Notes under the pieces: model-generated
Seen by the model: the letters and a program-made list of their open reading frames with translations, nothing else
The model's database searches: none
What the model was told of the DNA's origin: nothing
Translations under genes and position numbers: made by a program
NCBI GenBank assembly: GCA_022703255.1
Contig: JAKLDZ010000012.1
Coordinates: 1 to 32,840, forward strand
Source: Myxococcota bacterium
GTDB taxonomy: Bacteria > Myxococcota_A > Polyangia > Polyangiales > Polyangiaceae
DNA: 32,840 nucleotides
Direction of reading: 5' to 3'
Part shown: positions 1 to 6,728 of the stretch, piece after piece
Layout of the letters: each line of letters starts with the position of its first letter
How positions within the stretch are numbered: the first letter of the stretch is position 1

Positions 1-1
1 C

Positions 2-133
2 GGCAGCGCAGGCACCGGCGGCAGCGCAGGCACCGGCGGCAGCGCAGGCACCGGCGGCAGCGCAGGTTCCACCGGCGGCAGCGCAGGTTCCACCGGCGGC
101 AGCGCAGGTTCCACCGGCGGCAGCGCAGGCGGG
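2..133 (+). repeat. In-frame minisatellite encoding GSAGTG / GSAGSTG units
   Basis: Three 18-bp units (2-19, 20-37, 38-55) encode GSAGTG. Three 21-bp units (56-76, 77-97, 98-118) encode GSAGSTG, and a partial unit follows at 119. Copies within each block are identical at the DNA level, which points to recent slippage or unequal recombination. Both unit lengths are multiples of three, so copy-number change alters linker length without a frameshift. The array continues beyond the left edge. Confidence 0.9.
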
Positions 134-1810
134 GGGAGCCAGCCCTGCGTCCCTGGAGCCGCTGCGTGCATCTCGGCATCCAAGATCGGAGTCTGCAACG
201 ACGCAGGCACCGCCATCGCATCCCACCACGATTGCCCGGCAGGGACGGTCTGCGATCAGGGTGGCTGCGTCGGGTCGCTCCCGTGGCATCTCGCACGCTC
301 GGTCGATCTGCAATACGTGCAGGACTATCCGGCGGCTCAGCTTCTGGCGTGCGGCGCCAGTGCCGCCGAGGACATTGCGGCGGGCCGGATTGGCTGCGAT
401 GCCCGTCGCTCGACCGCGCAGCTCTTGGCGCGATTCGGGCTCTTCCTCGGCAATACCTGGATCGCATTCCCGGGAGGTCCGGGTCAGTGCGCCTCGTCTC
501 CCGACGCTGCCGCGTGGCGAAGCTGCGTCGTCGACAATCTCGAGCTCACAATCGCGCGCTTCCACGCGCAGGCGCCGACCATGCTCGCAGCGACGCACCT
601 CGCGGAGTACGTTCACAAGAACAACGCACCGCAATCGTGGCCCGGCCTGTGCGTGTCGGGATCAGTCGGACACTGGGGAGCGGACACGTGCATTCCCGAC
701 GTGGCGGGGTCGGCGGCGGCGCGCCAGTATCTGACGGACTGGGGCAAGGCGCATATCGATGCAGGGGTTCGTGCGTTCGTCTTCGGCCAGGCGCGTCTCA
801 TGGGAGGCTCCGCGCCCGGTACCAACGACGTCAGCGCCAGCGGGGCCGCGGGATTCAAGCAGATCATCGACGCCCTGCGCGCCCACGCCCAGCTCCGAGG
901 GATTCCCCATCTGTACGTCGGCGCCCAGGCCGCCAGCTCCATCACGGTCGGCGGCGTGGAGCAGATCGACTTCGTGATGGGGGCGCAGCATCTCGAGCTT
1001 TCGAAAGGCATGCTCGTGCATCCGCTTTCGACCAAGGGCCCATTCCTCGGGACCACCCCCTACGGTCCCGACGACTGGCACGACGCCAACATCACCAACA
1101 ACCACCGTCGTCTCCCGGTCCTGCTCGACTACGACAACTGGTCCTCGGATCCGGCGATTCCGGACGACATCCGCCGCCTCGCTCAGGTCTCCAACGACGC
1201 GGACCGCGGACGAGTCCTGCGGGATCACGTCCGTCACCTGCACCTGTACGACCCGCTGGTCTGGCTGTCGATTCCGGTGTCCAAGACGCTGGGGAACGCC
1301 CAGGGGACGACGTGCACGGGGATCAATCCGTGGCACTTCTCGGCGAGCGCGTGCGGTCTGGTGGGCCCCGCGAAGCAAGCGCTCGACGAGGTGGAAGCGA
1401 CACCGACCGCGGGTCCGTCCGCGGGCAATCCGCCGATTCGGACCAGCTATTGGGGACAGCAGCTTCGCGGACGGGACGCGACCGTCTCGTGGCTGTACCG
1501 TGTCTTGCTGAACCGGACCCCGGACCCGGCCGGCTACGCATTCCACGTGGCCGCGCTTCCGGCGCTCATCGACGTGCCTTGTGGTGCTCGCGCCACCCTG
1601 GCGAAGACCCTCGTCACCAGCTCCGAGTTCGAAGCGAAGAGCGTCGGCGACGATGCCTTCGTCGACATGCTCTATCGGGCGTTCGTGCTGCGCGAGGCGG
1701 ACGCTGGCGGCAAGGCCTGGTGGGTTTCGCAGCTCGGGTCCATGAGCCGCAGCCAGGTGATCGATGCGTTCTGCAGCTCGAGCGAAGGGGACGCTTTGTA
1801 CGCGCCGTAG
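2..1810 (+). CDS. Secreted/surface protein with Gly-Ser-Ala repeat linker and DUF4214-like C-terminus (5' end missing)
   Basis: The frame is open from the left edge (first full codon at 2) to TAG at 1808-1810, so the true start lies outside the window. In order it shows a low-complexity Gly/Ser/Ala/Thr linker (codons 2-133), a short Cys-rich stretch with six cysteines (about 145-275), a central domain of roughly 370 residues that I do not recognise, and a C-terminal segment of about 100 residues (about 1480-1800). The last segment contains 'WLYRVLLNRTPDPAGYAFHV' and 'MLYRAFVLREADAGGKAWWV', two copies of the pattern typical of DUF4214 repeats, found in secreted surface and matrix proteins. The central part has alternating helix and hydrophobic-strand patterns that could be a TIM barrel, but no catalytic signature is clear. 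A linker of this kind usually follows a lipoprotein signal in Myxococcota, so an outer-surface location is likely. No enzymatic function is assigned. Confidence 0.8.
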   Translation, partial: GSAGTGGSAGTGGSAGTGGSAGSTGGSAGSTGGSAGSTGGSAGGGSQPCVPGAAACISASKIGVCNDAGTAIASHHDCPAGTVCDQGGCVGSLPWHLARSVDLQYVQDYPAAQLLACGASAAEDIAAGRIGCDARRSTAQLLARFGLFLGNTWIAFPGGPGQCASSPDAAAWRSCVVDNLELTIARFHAQAPTMLAATHLAEYVHKNNAPQSWPGLCVSGSVGHWGADTCIPDVAGSAAARQYLTDWGKAHIDAGVRAFVFGQARLMGGSAPGTNDVSASGAAGFKQIIDALRAHAQLRGIPHLYVGAQAASSITVGGVEQIDFVMGAQHLELSKGMLVHPLSTKGPFLGTTPYGPDDWHDANITNNHRRLPVLLDYDNWSSDPAIPDDIRRLAQVSNDADRGRVLRDHVRHLHLYDPLVWLSIPVSKTLGNAQGTTCTGINPWHFSASACGLVGPAKQALDEVEATPTAGPSAGNPPIRTSYWGQQLRGRDATVSWLYRVLLNRTPDPAGYAFHVAALPALIDVPCGARATLAKTLVTSSEFEAKSVGDDAFVDMLYRAFVLREADAGGKAWWVSQLGSMSRSQVIDAFCSSSEGDALYAP

Positions 1811-1910
1811 TGCCTGTGGGGGGCGAGGGGACGGTCAGTTGCAGGCCGTAGGGGGTCGAGGGCTCGCGCTGCTTGCGCGGCAATCGCGCGGGCCGGCGAT
1901 GCGACGGCGT

Positions 1911-3221
1911 TCAGTTGGAGAAGCGCAGCGTGTAGGGCAGGCACCCCATGCTGGTTCCGGTGGCGAACACGCCGACGTGGATTGTGACGGGTGACGACGC
2001 TTTGACCGAAGGGTCGATCGCCTTCTTTGCGCCGCAGGTGTCGGAGTAGGTGAACTCCCAGGTGGTGGCGCTGGTCGAGGTTCCCCCCTCGGAGCAGGCG
2101 ATGTGGGAGCCGCACTTGGTCTGCACGACGATGCGCACGAGGTTGGACTTGGTCTCGTCGACGAGGGTGACCTTGGGGTGAAAGGAGCAGGTATCCTCGC
2201 CGGCAAAGGAGACGACGAACCAGTCGCGCTCTCCGGCGGGCACGAGGTTGCCCGAGACCTCGGCGGTCTTGCCGAGGGCGAGGGGGCCGGTTGCCACGGC
2301 CTTGGCGGTGGCGCACGTGTCGGGATGGGTATCGGCCTCGCAGCCGCACATGCCCGGGACACCGCCGCCGCCGCAGGTCTGCCCCAGCGTGCAGGTGCCG
2401 CAGTCGAGGATCTTTCCGCACCCGGCGTCGACGGTGCCGCACGACATCCCGAGCTGCACACACGACTTGGGCGTGCAGCCGCATTGGTTCGCTGTGCCGC
2501 CGCCGCCGCACGTCGCGGGAGCGGTGCACGTTCCGCAGTCGAGGACGTTGCTGCATCCGTCGGACACGATGCCGCACGAGGTCCCCAGCTGCGCGCAACT
2601 CTTGGGAGCACACGTCCCCGCGCCGCACTGGTTGGCCACGCCTCCGCCACCGCACGACTGCCCCGCAGGACACGCGCCGCACTCGATCATCGCGCCGCAA
2701 CCGTCGGGAATGTTGCCGCACGACACCCCCAGCTTCGCACAGCTCATGGCGACACACCCGCACTGGTTCGCCGTACCGCCGCCACCGCAGGTCGACGGCG
2801 GCGCGCACTCACCGCAGTCGATCGCTTCGGAGCAGCCGTCGGAGATCCACCCGCACGAGGCCCCGAGCTGCGTGCACACCTTGGGCGTGCACGAGTCGGT
2901 TCCGCACTTGTTGAGCCCGCCTCCTCCACACGTCTGCCCTGCCGGACAAACCCCGCACGTGACCTTCCCGCCGCAACCGTCGGGCGCCGATCCGCACACG
3001 GCCTCGAGCTGCGCGCAGGTCTTGGGAGCGCAGGCCGCTGCATCCGCCTTCGCACCGTCCAGCCCGCCCGCGTCGCCGTCCTGATATCCGCCGCGTCCCG
3101 CCGCGACCTCCTCGGTGGATGCGCATGCCCCGGTCGCTGCATACAGCAGGATCGCCGCGACCGCTGCGACGGACCGACCCCGGTCGGTCGCGTGCGAAGG
3201 GTGGTGCACGCGAGTGCGCAT
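1911..3221 (-). CDS. Cys-rich repeat lipoprotein with PPC-like C-terminal domain
   Basis: 436 residues. An N-terminal Arg-containing segment and a hydrophobic stretch (about residues 18-30) end in 'ATGAC', a weak lipobox with Cys33. After a short acidic, Gly-rich linker come five tandem Cys-rich repeats of 45-48 residues (about 64-294), each with eight cysteines in the order CxPKxC, SC, GC, DC, GxC, TC and QC and a GGGG turn. The last 142 residues hold four further cysteines and resemble bacterial pre-peptidase C-terminal (PPC) beta-sandwich domains ('GERDWFVVSF', 'VTIHVGVFA'). Such Cys-rich repeats are common in exported myxobacterial proteins; ligand and role are unknown. An alternative start at 3269 overlaps the upstream gene's stop as ATGA and would add 16 residues. 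I prefer 3221 because it gives a shorter, normal signal-peptide n-region, but coupling through 3269 is possible. Confidence 0.8.
   Translation of the reverse strand: MRTRVHHPSHATDRGRSVAAVAAILLYAATGACASTEEVAAGRGGYQDGDAGGLDGAKADAAACAPKTCAQLEAVCGSAPDGCGGKVTCGVCPAGQTCGGGGLNKCGTDSCTPKVCTQLGASCGWISDGCSEAIDCGECAPPSTCGGGGTANQCGCVAMSCAKLGVSCGNIPDGCGAMIECGACPAGQSCGGGGVANQCGAGTCAPKSCAQLGTSCGIVSDGCSNVLDCGTCTAPATCGGGGTANQCGCTPKSCVQLGMSCGTVDAGCGKILDCGTCTLGQTCGGGGVPGMCGCEADTHPDTCATAKAVATGPLALGKTAEVSGNLVPAGERDWFVVSFAGEDTCSFHPKVTLVDETKSNLVRIVVQTKCGSHIACSEGGTSTSATTWEFTYSDTCGAKKAIDPSVKASSPVTIHVGVFATGTSMGCLPYTLRFSN
2340..3032 (-). repeat. Five tandem Cys-rich coding repeats, 135-144 bp each
   Basis: The five units encode residues about 64-110, 111-155, 156-203, 204-248 and 249-294 of the lipoprotein at 1911-3221. 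Each keeps eight cysteines and the GGGG loop, while the residues between them differ. The copies are therefore older than the near-identical repeats at 2-133. Confidence 0.8.
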
Positions 3222-3265
3222 CCATGGACCATACGGGAAGCGCGGGTCCCGCTCAACTCGCGCGG

Positions 3266-4501
3266 TCATCCGGGCGACAAGAGCATCGGGATCTTCGCCT
3301 CGGTGGCCTTGTCGCGCGGTGGAAAAGTCATTCGGTGGAACACCGTCTCGACACAGCGCAGCACCGACGGCGCCGGCAGATCGCTGCTCGCCGTGCGCAC
3401 TCTCATGGTCTGCCCGCCGGGGAGGATCAGGAGCTCGAGGGCCAGACGTCCGGTGAGCTGCGGCACCTCGCACAGGGAGGCCGCGTAGCAGCCGAGGACC
3501 GCGTCGGTCTGCTTGTCGAGCAGGGCGCGCAGCTCGGCATCGGTGAAGCCGCCAGTGGCGGTGATGAGTCCGAGGCGAGTCGCCGGCTTGAGCTTCGAGG
3601 TGTCGCAGGCGGGCTTCGGCGGCGCGACGCTCCCGGGCTTGCAGGCCACGAGCTGCTCGCCACTGTCTTGTCCGAACAGGTTCCCCTTGGCCGATCTCAT
3701 CGGGGACGCGATGCGGACGCCTTTCGCCGACGCGGCCGTGACCGCAGGAGGGGACTTGCGCAGGGAAGGCGCGGAGAGCACGTGGGCGATCCACTCGGCG
3801 GTGTCGCCCCACTTGTCGTTCGCCGAAGGGAACACGATCAGCTCCGACAGGCAGGGGGACTTCGCGTTGGAGCAGACGGCTTCGACGGTCTTGTTGACGT
3901 CGGCCTTCTGCCGGTGAGTCCCGGCTTCGCCGGGCAGCTCGCAACCCCCCTCGAATCGCAGAGAGGCTTCACCGGAGGCGCTGGTCTGTAGCCACAGGGA
4001 GCGTTCGTCGGGGAGAGCGCTTGCGGTGGGGAGCTCGAGGCGAACGGTTCCGGTGGTGACGAGCTGGGCGAATCCGGCGGCAGCGATGGTGTGAACGACG
4101 GACACCGCGGCCACAGCGCTCGAGCCCGGGTCGATCTGCACGGCTGCGAGCCCCGGAAACGCGACGTTGGGATAGAGCATCTTGTAGTGCTCGCGGTCCT
4201 CCTTGAGCCAGGTGAAGAGCGCCTGGATCTTGTCCGGTGCGCCGGAGGGGAGCACGGCATCCGAGATCACGGTGCCGTTGATCTTGATGTCGGCGGGCGA
4301 CACGACGATCACGGGCTTCGCGAGGTCTGCGCCGACCTTCTCTCCGGCGGCGATCCGTTTGGACTCCTCGAAGAGCTGGTCCTTGCTGATCTGGCGCTCG
4401 GTCGAGGCCAGCCGATCGGGGCGCGCGTTCCCCTTGCTCTTGCTGCATCCGGACAGGGCGAGGGAGAGGGCGATGAGGGCGGCGAGGATGGAATGGCGCA
4501 T
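3266..4501 (-). CDS. Lipoprotein with ExbD-like and AgmX/PglI-type domains
   Basis: 411 residues. The signal peptide ends in a good lipobox, LSGC (Cys19). Residues about 64-160 look like the periplasmic domain of ExbD/TolR proteins: strand 'IVVSPADIKINGT', a helix, then 'VQIDPGSSAVAAVSVVHTIA'. After a middle segment with three cysteines, residues about 315-405 resemble the AgmX/PglI C-terminal domain: 'VLGCYAA', 'LTGRLALELLILPGG' and 'VLRCVETVFHRMTFPP', with paired cysteines. AgmX and PglI were named in Myxococcus gliding-motility work. A GGAG sits 8 nt before the ATG. A TACACT -10-like hexamer (4531-4536 on the minus strand) lies 29 nt upstream, with only a weak -35. The TGA stop overlaps a possible ATG of the downstream Cys-rich lipoprotein, so the two are probably co-transcribed. 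The exact function is unknown. Confidence 0.8.
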   Translation of the reverse strand: MRHSILAALIALSLALSGCSKSKGNARPDRLASTERQISKDQLFEESKRIAAGEKVGADLAKPVIVVSPADIKINGTVISDAVLPSGAPDKIQALFTWLKEDREHYKMLYPNVAFPGLAAVQIDPGSSAVAAVSVVHTIAAAGFAQLVTTGTVRLELPTASALPDERSLWLQTSASGEASLRFEGGCELPGEAGTHRQKADVNKTVEAVCSNAKSPCLSELIVFPSANDKWGDTAEWIAHVLSAPSLRKSPPAVTAASAKGVRIASPMRSAKGNLFGQDSGEQLVACKPGSVAPPKPACDTSKLKPATRLGLITATGGFTDAELRALLDKQTDAVLGCYAASLCEVPQLTGRLALELLILPGGQTMRVRTASSDLPAPSVLRCVETVFHRMTFPPRDKATEAKIPMLLSPG

Positions 4502-4670
4502 GACGGGACTCCGCTGGGTCGGGAGGAGGGAGTGTAGCCCGGGAGCGAATCGGAGACAGGGAATCGACAGGTGGATTCCACGGCGGATTCCTCCCTTCGG
4601 AACCGAGCACTGCCTCCGACATCACGTGTTGCTTGTGCATCTCTGCGCTTCCCGTGATCATCGAACCACC

Positions 4671-5726
4671 ATGACCGACACCATCCGGTTCGAACGCCAT
4701 CGGCAGCTCTCGCAGCTCCACAACCCCATGATGGGCGGACAGCTCGACACGCAGCAGATCGAGCTCCGGCGCGATCCGTTGACCGGCCGCCCGAGCGCCT
4801 TCAACCCGCGATTGCAGGACAAGGTCGCCATGTTCCACGGCGCGAGCGACGAGGCGCTGATCGAGCGCCTGGCCGAAGCCGGACGCGAACGCTGCTTTCT
4901 GTGCGAGGACCGCTGGATGCGGATGACTCCCACCTATCCCGACGTCGTCATTCCCTCCGGACGCGTGCAGGTCGGCTCCTGCGTGCTGTTCCCCAACCTG
5001 TTCCCGGTCGCGCAGGTCCACGCGGTCGTGCGCGTGGGCGACGCCCACCACCTTCGCCTGGATGCCTTCGACCCCTCGCTGCTCCACGATGCCTTCTCCG
5101 CAGCGCTGCAGTTCGTCCGCGCCCTCGCGCGGGCAGAGCCGTCGGCGCGCCACCTCACCCTCAGCGCCAACTACCTGCATCCGGCCGGCGCGAGCATCGC
5201 CCACCCGCACTTCCAGGTCGTCGGCGGAGACCTGCCCCTCGGCACGGTCGCGGAAATGGCCGCTGCCTGCCGGCAACACCGCGATGCGCACGGCTCGGAC
5301 TTCTGGCCCGATCTGGTGGACGCAGAGCGCGAGGCCGCCGAACGGGTGATCGACGACGTCGGCCCGGTCACCTGGATCGCCGCCTTCTCTCCACGCGGGG
5401 CCAACGAGGTGCTGGGGGTGCTGCCTGCGCGACGACATCTCCTGCAGCTCGACGACACCGACGTGACCGCGCTCTGCAAGGGCGTGTCGTGCGTGCTGAA
5501 GGGGTATCGGGCGATGGGCGTCTCGACCTTCAACTTCACGCTCTTCTCGGGGCCCATGGGCGCGGGCGACGACCCCATGCGCTGCGTGATGCGGATCATC
5601 TCGCGGCAGAACGTGTACGAGAACTACCGGACCGACGACTACTTCCTGCAGAAGCAGCTGGGCACGGAGCTGATCCTGACTCCGCCGGAGCAGCTCGCCG
5701 CGATGCTGCGACGCTCCTTCGAGTGA
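4671..5726 (+). CDS. GalT-like nucleotidyltransferase (HIT superfamily)
   Basis: 351 residues. The active-site signature HPHFQ (His178, His180, Gln182) and an upstream zinc-type CxxC (Cys75, Cys78) match galactose-1-phosphate uridylyltransferases, which transfer UMP through a uridylyl-histidine intermediate. 'ANYLHPAGASIAHPHFQVVG' is characteristic of the family. The length is close to the usual 330-350. No galactose kinase or epimerase gene is nearby and overall resemblance to textbook GalT is modest, so the substrate may be another sugar phosphate or a dinucleotide such as ADP-glucose or Ap4A. The ATG at 4671 is the first Met before the conserved part. No Shine-Dalgarno is obvious. The gene is divergent from the lipoprotein pair (169 nt apart) and convergent with the methyltransferase gene, whose stop lies 21 nt beyond its own. 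Confidence 0.8.
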   Translation: MTDTIRFERHRQLSQLHNPMMGGQLDTQQIELRRDPLTGRPSAFNPRLQDKVAMFHGASDEALIERLAEAGRERCFLCEDRWMRMTPTYPDVVIPSGRVQVGSCVLFPNLFPVAQVHAVVRVGDAHHLRLDAFDPSLLHDAFSAALQFVRALARAEPSARHLTLSANYLHPAGASIAHPHFQVVGGDLPLGTVAEMAAACRQHRDAHGSDFWPDLVDAEREAAERVIDDVGPVTWIAAFSPRGANEVLGVLPARRHLLQLDDTDVTALCKGVSCVLKGYRAMGVSTFNFTLFSGPMGAGDDPMRCVMRIISRQNVYENYRTDDYFLQKQLGTELILTPPEQLAAMLRRSFE

Positions 5727-5747
5727 TGGGAGTCGGACCGCGGGCGG

Positions 5748-6515
5748 CTATGCGTGGGTGTCGTCGCGCTGCATGACGAAGAAGACGTAGCCGTAGGAGC
5801 CGCGGTGCTTGAGATACAGCTCGAGCTCCCGCTGGCTGCGCGCCGCCACCGCGAGCGCCTCGGGCTCGTCGGCGTGAAGCGCACGGAAGCGCTCGAGGCT
5901 CGCCGCGAGAGGCACGTAGTAGTTGTCCCACCAGGCGTTGTCGGGCAGCACGAAGTCAGCCAGGAGGCGATAGCCGCTGGGCGCGACGACCTCGCGCCGC
6001 GCTTGCACGTTGGCGGCCGCCGGACACCCTTCGATGAACATCTCCTGCAGCTCGGGATCCGGGTCGTCGCGGAACCAGCAGAACTCCGTGACCGCCATGT
6101 ACCCGCCGGGAACGAGCAGACGCCGCCACGCACGAAGCCCCTCCTCGAAGCCGATGACGAAGATCGACCCCTCGGCCCAGATGACGTCGAACGCGCCATC
6201 GGGGAAGGGCAGCGCGAACATGTCGCCGACCTGCGCGGAGATGCGTGTCGCATGTCCCGAGGTGGCCGCTCGCTCCGCGAGCTGCGCCACGAACGGGGCG
6301 TGGCTGTCGATCGCCACAATCTGCGCCTCGGTTCCCATGGCGAGATCGAGCGTCTGGGTTCCCGACCCGCAGCCGATGTCCAGGATGCGTTGAGCAGGAG
6401 TCAGGGGGGGTATCCGGCGCAACGCCCGCGCCGTGCTGTCGGGGTCACCCGGCCCCTGACGGGGGATGGATTCGTAGATCTCGTGAAACCAGTTCCAGAA
6501 CCTGTCGTCAGGCAT
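5748..6515 (-). CDS. Class I SAM-dependent methyltransferase
   Basis: 255 residues. Motif I is 'ILDIGCGSGTQTLDLA' (about residues 44-59), followed by the acidic end of strand 2 ('IVAIDSHAPFV') and a motif-IV region 'FDVIWAEGSIFVIGF'. This is the Rossmann-like fold of small-molecule methyltransferases (Methyltransf_11/25 type). The C-terminal third, rich in Trp, Tyr and Phe, probably forms the substrate lid, and the substrate cannot be told. The ATG at 6515 has an AAGGA Shine-Dalgarno about 8 nt upstream. A sigma-70-like promoter on the minus strand at 6614-6642 would give a leader of roughly 90 nt containing a perfect inverted repeat (6534-6549). The gene stands alone between convergent and tandem neighbours. 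Confidence 0.88.
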   Translation of the reverse strand: MPDDRFWNWFHEIYESIPRQGPGDPDSTARALRRIPPLTPAQRILDIGCGSGTQTLDLAMGTEAQIVAIDSHAPFVAQLAERAATSGHATRISAQVGDMFALPFPDGAFDVIWAEGSIFVIGFEEGLRAWRRLLVPGGYMAVTEFCWFRDDPDPELQEMFIEGCPAAANVQARREVVAPSGYRLLADFVLPDNAWWDNYYVPLAASLERFRALHADEPEALAVAARSQRELELYLKHRGSYGYVFFVMQRDDTHA

Positions 6516-6533
6516 GGTGTCAATTCCTTCCGC

Positions 6534-6549
6534 GGGCACAACGGTGCCC
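6534..6549 (-). other. Hairpin in methyltransferase leader
   Basis: GGGCAC-AACG-GTGCCC is a perfect 6-bp inverted repeat with a 4-nt loop. It lies 18 nt upstream of the methyltransferase start, inside the predicted 5' leader and just before the Shine-Dalgarno. It could affect translation initiation or be a protein-binding dyad. No T-tract follows, so it is not a standard terminator. Confidence 0.35.
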
Positions 6550-6613
6550 TCAGGAGTTCGAGCTCGATACCGGGAATCGACGGGTTCTACTGGGCAAGGA
6601 CCATCCAACGCCG

Positions 6614-6642
6614 ACCGTACGACTCCGCGGCGCATTCGTCAA
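6614..6642 (-). promoter_or_regulatory. Sigma-70-like promoter of the methyltransferase gene
   Basis: Read on the minus strand: TTGACG (6637-6642), a 17-nt spacer, then TACGGT (6614-6619). The -35 matches consensus at five of six positions and the -10 keeps the T-A-n-n-n-T core. Transcription would start near 6607, about 92 nt before the ATG at 6515. Confidence 0.5.
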
Positions 6643-6675
6643 CGGAAGCGGAAGGGCACGGCACTTACGCTGCAC

Positions 6676-6692
6676 GCGACACGGTGTGTCGC
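6676..6692 (-). terminator. Hairpin downstream of ompA-TSP3 gene
   Basis: GCGACAC-GGT-GTGTCGC is a perfect 7-bp inverted repeat with a 3-nt loop, starting 36 nt after the stop at 6729. No U-tract follows. It may act as a factor-assisted terminator or 3'-end stabiliser, or be an operator dyad. Confidence 0.35.
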
Positions 6693-6728
6693 TTGGAACG
6701 AGTCGCGAAGCGCGTCAGCGAACGCGGC

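Noticed and set aside
2-133. CRISPR-like array
   Set aside because: The units are contiguous without spacers and encode an in-frame Gly/Ser/Ala linker.
166-1851. Second plus-strand frame overlapping the DUF4214-like protein
   Set aside because: Arg-rich shadow. The frame through 2-1810 carries the Gly/Ser repeat, cysteine pattern and DUF4214 motifs.
1875-1889. GCGCG-GCAAT-CGCGC hairpin as a bidirectional terminator between convergent genes
   Set aside because: The stem is only 5 bp, there is no T-tract on either strand, and such GC dyads are expected by chance at this G+C.
3270-3944. Upstream extension of the Cys-rich lipoprotein frame
   Set aside because: It is out of frame inside the ExbD/AgmX-like gene, and the signal peptide begins only at 3221 (or 3269).
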